This document shows positions 13,449-15,157 of a DNA stretch of 15,157 nt, in pieces (the first letter of the stretch is position 1; the number at the start of each line of letters is the position of its first letter). Source of the stretch: JANOMH01 sp031422295. Lineage in GTDB: Bacteria > Pseudomonadota > Alphaproteobacteria > Rhodobacterales > Rhodobacteraceae. Where the stretch lies: positions 1-15,157 of the forward strand of contig JANOQM010000039.1 in NCBI GenBank assembly GCA_031422295.1, in the 5' to 3' direction. Both the position numbers and the translations under genes were made by a program. The notes beneath the pieces were generated by a model, which was not told where the DNA came from, made no database searches, and saw only the letters and a program-made list of their open reading frames with translations.

Positions 13449-13479
13449 TGCTTAGCGACCTGGAGTAGCTCCAAGTCAA
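13449..13479 (-). promoter_or_regulatory. MerR-type promoter with 19-bp spacer and operator dyad
   Basis: On the minus strand TTGACT (-35, 13474-13479) and TAAGCA (-10, 13449-13454) are separated by exactly 19 bases. The spacer region holds the inverted repeat ACTTGGAG/CTCCAGGT (13458-13476, arms 7 of 8 matched). The lengthened spacer with a dyad inside is the hallmark of promoters activated by MerR proteins through DNA untwisting. It drives the MerR-reductase operon. Confidence 0.8.
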
Positions 13480-13581
13480 CAACCTGGATTCAGGCTCGAT
13501 AACCAGTGGATGGCTTGCGCAAAGAAGGCGCATACCGAAAGGAACAAGATCGAGCACCGATCGTGGCGGGTTTCGAACGAT

Positions 13582-13596
13582 GCCCGACCGTCGGGC
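13582..13596 (-). terminator. Hairpin downstream of DUF1612-like gene
   Basis: GCCCGAC (13582-13588) and GTCGGGC (13590-13596) are perfect 7-bp arms around one base. The site is 33 bases after the DUF1612-like gene stop, on its downstream side. No T-tract follows. The rest of 13500-13628 shows no supported gene. Confidence 0.35.
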
Positions 13597-13628
13597 GGGC
13601 GAGCTACAATTTGTCCTTCAATTGCAAC

Positions 13629-14696
13629 TTAGATCAAGGCGCGCCACATCCGGTAACGGTCCTGCCCTGTAACTTCGCGGATCAGCCCACGGGCTTCCAT
13701 CCAGGCAAGGTTGCGCTGGACGGCCGCGCGACTGGCGCCGGTCATTGCCTCAGCCATGGGGGCTGAGACGAGTGGCCATTCGGTCAGCGCGCCAATTAAG
13801 GCTGGGGGCGTCCTGCCCGAGAGCGGCGTCATCTCGACCTCTGCCCGCGCAGCCCAAGCCTCAATATCATCAAGGTGCCGCATCGCGGTCAGGCATGCCG
13901 ACTCCACGCCGTCGAACCACCGCGCCAAGCGGTCTGCCGGTGGACCACCAGCTCGTAATCCCCCCGCCGCGCCCATGGCCAATGGCGCAAAAACTGCCCC
14001 TCTTGCTTCACTAGCCGCGATCCGCGCAGCGGTGACTGCCGCTTCCATCCGGTCGCCGCGCTGCCCGAGACCTGCCAAATTCCAAAGGTGAAAGCTCGTG
14101 CAGGCGCGGGTGATCGGGTGCAGATCGGCAGCTTGTGACATGAGGTCGAGCCAACCACTCGCACGACCCTCGAAGGGCTCAGCTTCATCCGCTACATTCT
14201 CCGGGTCGCGGCGGTCGAGAAAGGAGGACAGGTCCACTTCCGGCCCAGGCCCACCGGTCAGACGTCGCACGGCCCAACCGGCACGCGCAAGCACTGCGGT
14301 ATCGTCCTGCAAACTGGACAGGCGCAAGGAAATCCAGAGCGCCAACCGGTCCGGGCCGATGCGGTCACCCACAAACCAGCTAAGGTCGGCAACCTCGATA
14401 AGGGCAAGCCTGTGCCGCCATCCATCCGGGCCGCGCTTCAGGCGGTCGTCCAGCGCACCGACGCGACCGGCAGCACGGGCAAGACGCGCGGCGTGGCCGG
14501 CCTCTGCTTTCCGCCAATCGTCGAGCACCTCGGTTTCACTCGGTTCGGCCCTTGGTCCGGGCAGCAAATAGTCCGGCTCGTCTTCCATCGGACCGGGCAG
14601 GAACCACAGATCGTCCTCGGACGACTGTTCAACCTCCTCAGCATCGTTGGGGCGAACACCAGATTCATCATGTAAGGCAGGCGCTTGAGGCTTCAT
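13629..14696 (-). CDS. DUF1612/HTH-domain protein (RHE_PE00001-like)
   Basis: This 355-residue protein resembles, from memory of the family, plasmid-borne DUF1612 plus C-terminal HTH proteins of rhizobia and roseobacters. The N-terminal part is acidic with repeated LPGP (LWFLPGPMEDEPDYLLPGPRAEP). Next is a helical domain (RVGALDDRLKRGPDGWRHRLALIEVADLSWFVGDRI). A C-terminal HTH covers about residues 305-350, with PLVSAPMAEAMTGASRAAVQ and the family-style ending REVTGQDRYRMWRAL. Function is unknown, and DNA binding is inferred from the HTH. No Shine-Dalgarno sequence precedes the ATG. A perfect palindrome starts four bases upstream, suggesting autoregulation and possibly a very short leader. 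The serine resolvase alongside points to a plasmid or integrated element. Confidence 0.75.
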   Translation of the reverse strand: MKPQAPALHDESGVRPNDAEEVEQSSEDDLWFLPGPMEDEPDYLLPGPRAEPSETEVLDDWRKAEAGHAARLARAAGRVGALDDRLKRGPDGWRHRLALIEVADLSWFVGDRIGPDRLALWISLRLSSLQDDTAVLARAGWAVRRLTGGPGPEVDLSSFLDRRDPENVADEAEPFEGRASGWLDLMSQAADLHPITRACTSFHLWNLAGLGQRGDRMEAAVTAARIAASEARGAVFAPLAMGAAGGLRAGGPPADRLARWFDGVESACLTAMRHLDDIEAWAARAEVEMTPLSGRTPPALIGALTEWPLVSAPMAEAMTGASRAAVQRNLAWMEARGLIREVTGQDRYRMWRALI

Positions 14697-14699
14697 ATG

Positions 14700-14721
14700 T
14701 GCAAAATATGGCTATTTTGCA
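14700..14721. promoter_or_regulatory. Perfect AT-rich palindrome upstream of DUF1612-like gene
   Basis: TGCAAAATA (14700-14708) and TATTTTGCA (14713-14721) are perfect 9-bp arms around a 4-base spacer, starting four bases from the ATG at 14696. Its size and symmetry fit a dimeric HTH repressor operator. The neighbouring HTH protein is the obvious candidate binder. Confidence 0.55.
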
Positions 14722-14742
14722 GTTTACCCAAGTGATTTCCGT

Positions 14743-14922
14743 ATGGGTGCCTCCACACCTTACATAGTACGCGCACGCGATGGTCGGCGGGTACTCTCTG
14801 ATCGCGCTCAGGCTCAGGAAACCAAGGGCATTCCGCTGAACAGAGCTAACGAGAATGCGATTGCATCTGTTTACAAACGGTCGTTTATTGGTGATATCGG
14901 AAACTGCAAACGGCCTGTTTTG
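14743..14922 (+). other. Open frame upstream of, and in phase with, the resolvase
   Basis: From an ATG at 14743 sixty codons run without a stop straight into the resolvase frame (MGASTPYIVRARDGRRVL at its start, NCKRPVL at its end). No Shine-Dalgarno sequence is visible. Its G+C is much lower than that of the resolvase proper (29 of 60 in 14821-14880 against 46 of 60 in 15001-15060). It may be an untranslated leader and recombination site, or an N-terminal extension created by a rearrangement. I do not recognise the peptide. Confidence 0.3.
14868..14922. other. Candidate resolvase binding (res) subsites
   Basis: AAACG/CGTTT (14875-14879 and 14882-14886) and AAAC/GTTT (14908-14911 and 14917-14920) are two imperfect dyads just before the resolvase ATG. 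Both begin with the exact heptamer CAAACGG, 33 bases apart, about three helical turns. Serine resolvases bind tandem dyads next to their own gene. The match to a full res site is not complete. Confidence 0.28.
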
Positions 14923-15157
14923 ATGCCATTGATCGGCTACGCCCGCGTCTCGACCGAAGATCAGACCCCCCTGCCCCAGTCGCAGGCCCTGAAATCTGCG
15001 GGCTGCGTCGAGATCCACGAGGAGCAGGCCTCGGGCGGGAACCGCGCGCGGCCCGTGCTGGCCCGCGTACTCGAGCGGATTAGCAAGGGCGATACGCTGG
15101 TAGTGGTGCGCATCGACCGTCTGGCGCGGTCGCTCTCGCATTTGCTGGAGGTGATCG
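14923..15157 (+). CDS. Serine recombinase (resolvase/invertase), 3' end beyond window
   Basis: The first 78 codons of a site-specific recombinase are present and the frame is open at the right edge. The catalytic serine is Ser10 in YARVSTEDQ, with Arg8 beside it. The second active-site group is IDRLARSL (Asp65, Arg66, Arg69), in line with gamma-delta resolvase. Members of the small-resolvase group resolve plasmid multimers or transposon cointegrates, or invert DNA. ATG 14923 is chosen because the protein then begins at the usual residue (MPLIGYARVST), although no ribosome-binding site is seen and the frame is open further upstream. G+C jumps at this start. The C-terminal HTH lies outside the window. 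Confidence 0.93.
   Translation, partial: MPLIGYARVSTEDQTPLPQSQALKSAGCVEIHEEQASGGNRARPVLARVLERISKGDTLVVVRIDRLARSLSHLLEVI

Noticed and set aside
13506..13766. Plus-strand 86-codon ORF after the MerR promoter
   Set aside because: No ribosome-binding site or recognisable domain, and half of it lies antisense to the DUF1612-like gene.
14668..15141. Minus-strand 157-codon ORF overlapping the resolvase and its upstream region
   Set aside because: It is antisense to a clear serine recombinase with catalytic motifs and shows no protein-family features.
1..15157. CRISPR array, tRNA or rRNA genes, restriction or toxin-antitoxin modules
   Set aside because: No regularly spaced repeats, cloverleaf-like or rRNA-like sequence, and no methylase, nuclease or toxin motifs were seen on either strand.

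Overview
The window looks like accessory DNA from an alphaproteobacterium, most likely a member of the Rhodobacterales (Roseobacter or Paracoccus type). This is inferred from the moderately high G+C, the Shine-Dalgarno style, the density of transcriptional regulators, and the right-edge pair of a DUF1612-like helix-turn-helix protein and a serine resolvase. I see no rRNA, tRNA, CRISPR array or intact insertion sequence.

Left third (1-3202): a minus-strand transport operon begins with a SLOG/LOG-type nucleotide-binding protein. A PotC-like ABC permease and a PotA/FbpC-like ATPase follow, and the ATPase runs off the left edge. A DeoR-family repressor is transcribed divergently from the operon and is its likely regulator.

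Middle (3203-7382): an XRE-type regulator (minus) is divergent from a plus-strand run of an exported SMP-30/gluconolactonase-like beta-propeller, a small carboxymuconolactone decarboxylase-family protein and an inositol-monophosphatase/HisN-like phosphatase. The phosphatase has Asn in place of a normally metal-binding Asp. The divergent promoter carries repeated GTATC/GATAC half-sites. An ORF-poor stretch with a long imperfect hairpin and a possible response-regulator remnant follows, then an unrecognised 230-residue protein.

Right half (7462-14696): G+C rises sharply here. The genes are a GNAT acetyltransferase coupled to an ACT-domain protein; a PNPOx-like flavoprotein and a MocR (GntR-aminotransferase) regulator on the minus strand; a MarR regulator divergent from a small membrane protein, with a strong palindrome between them; and a MerR regulator translationally coupled to an aldo/keto reductase behind a textbook 19-bp-spacer promoter.

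Right edge (13629-15157): a DUF1612/HTH protein with a perfect 9-bp-arm palindrome just upstream of its start, then a low-G+C stretch and the N-terminal catalytic part of a serine resolvase cut by the window end. This edge suggests a plasmid or integrated mobile element. The overall pattern is a series of small regulator-plus-target modules. I did not find a clear novel defence or biosynthetic system. The best leads are the SLOG-led ABC operon, the Asn-substituted phosphatase in the lactonase operon, and several well-formed operators.
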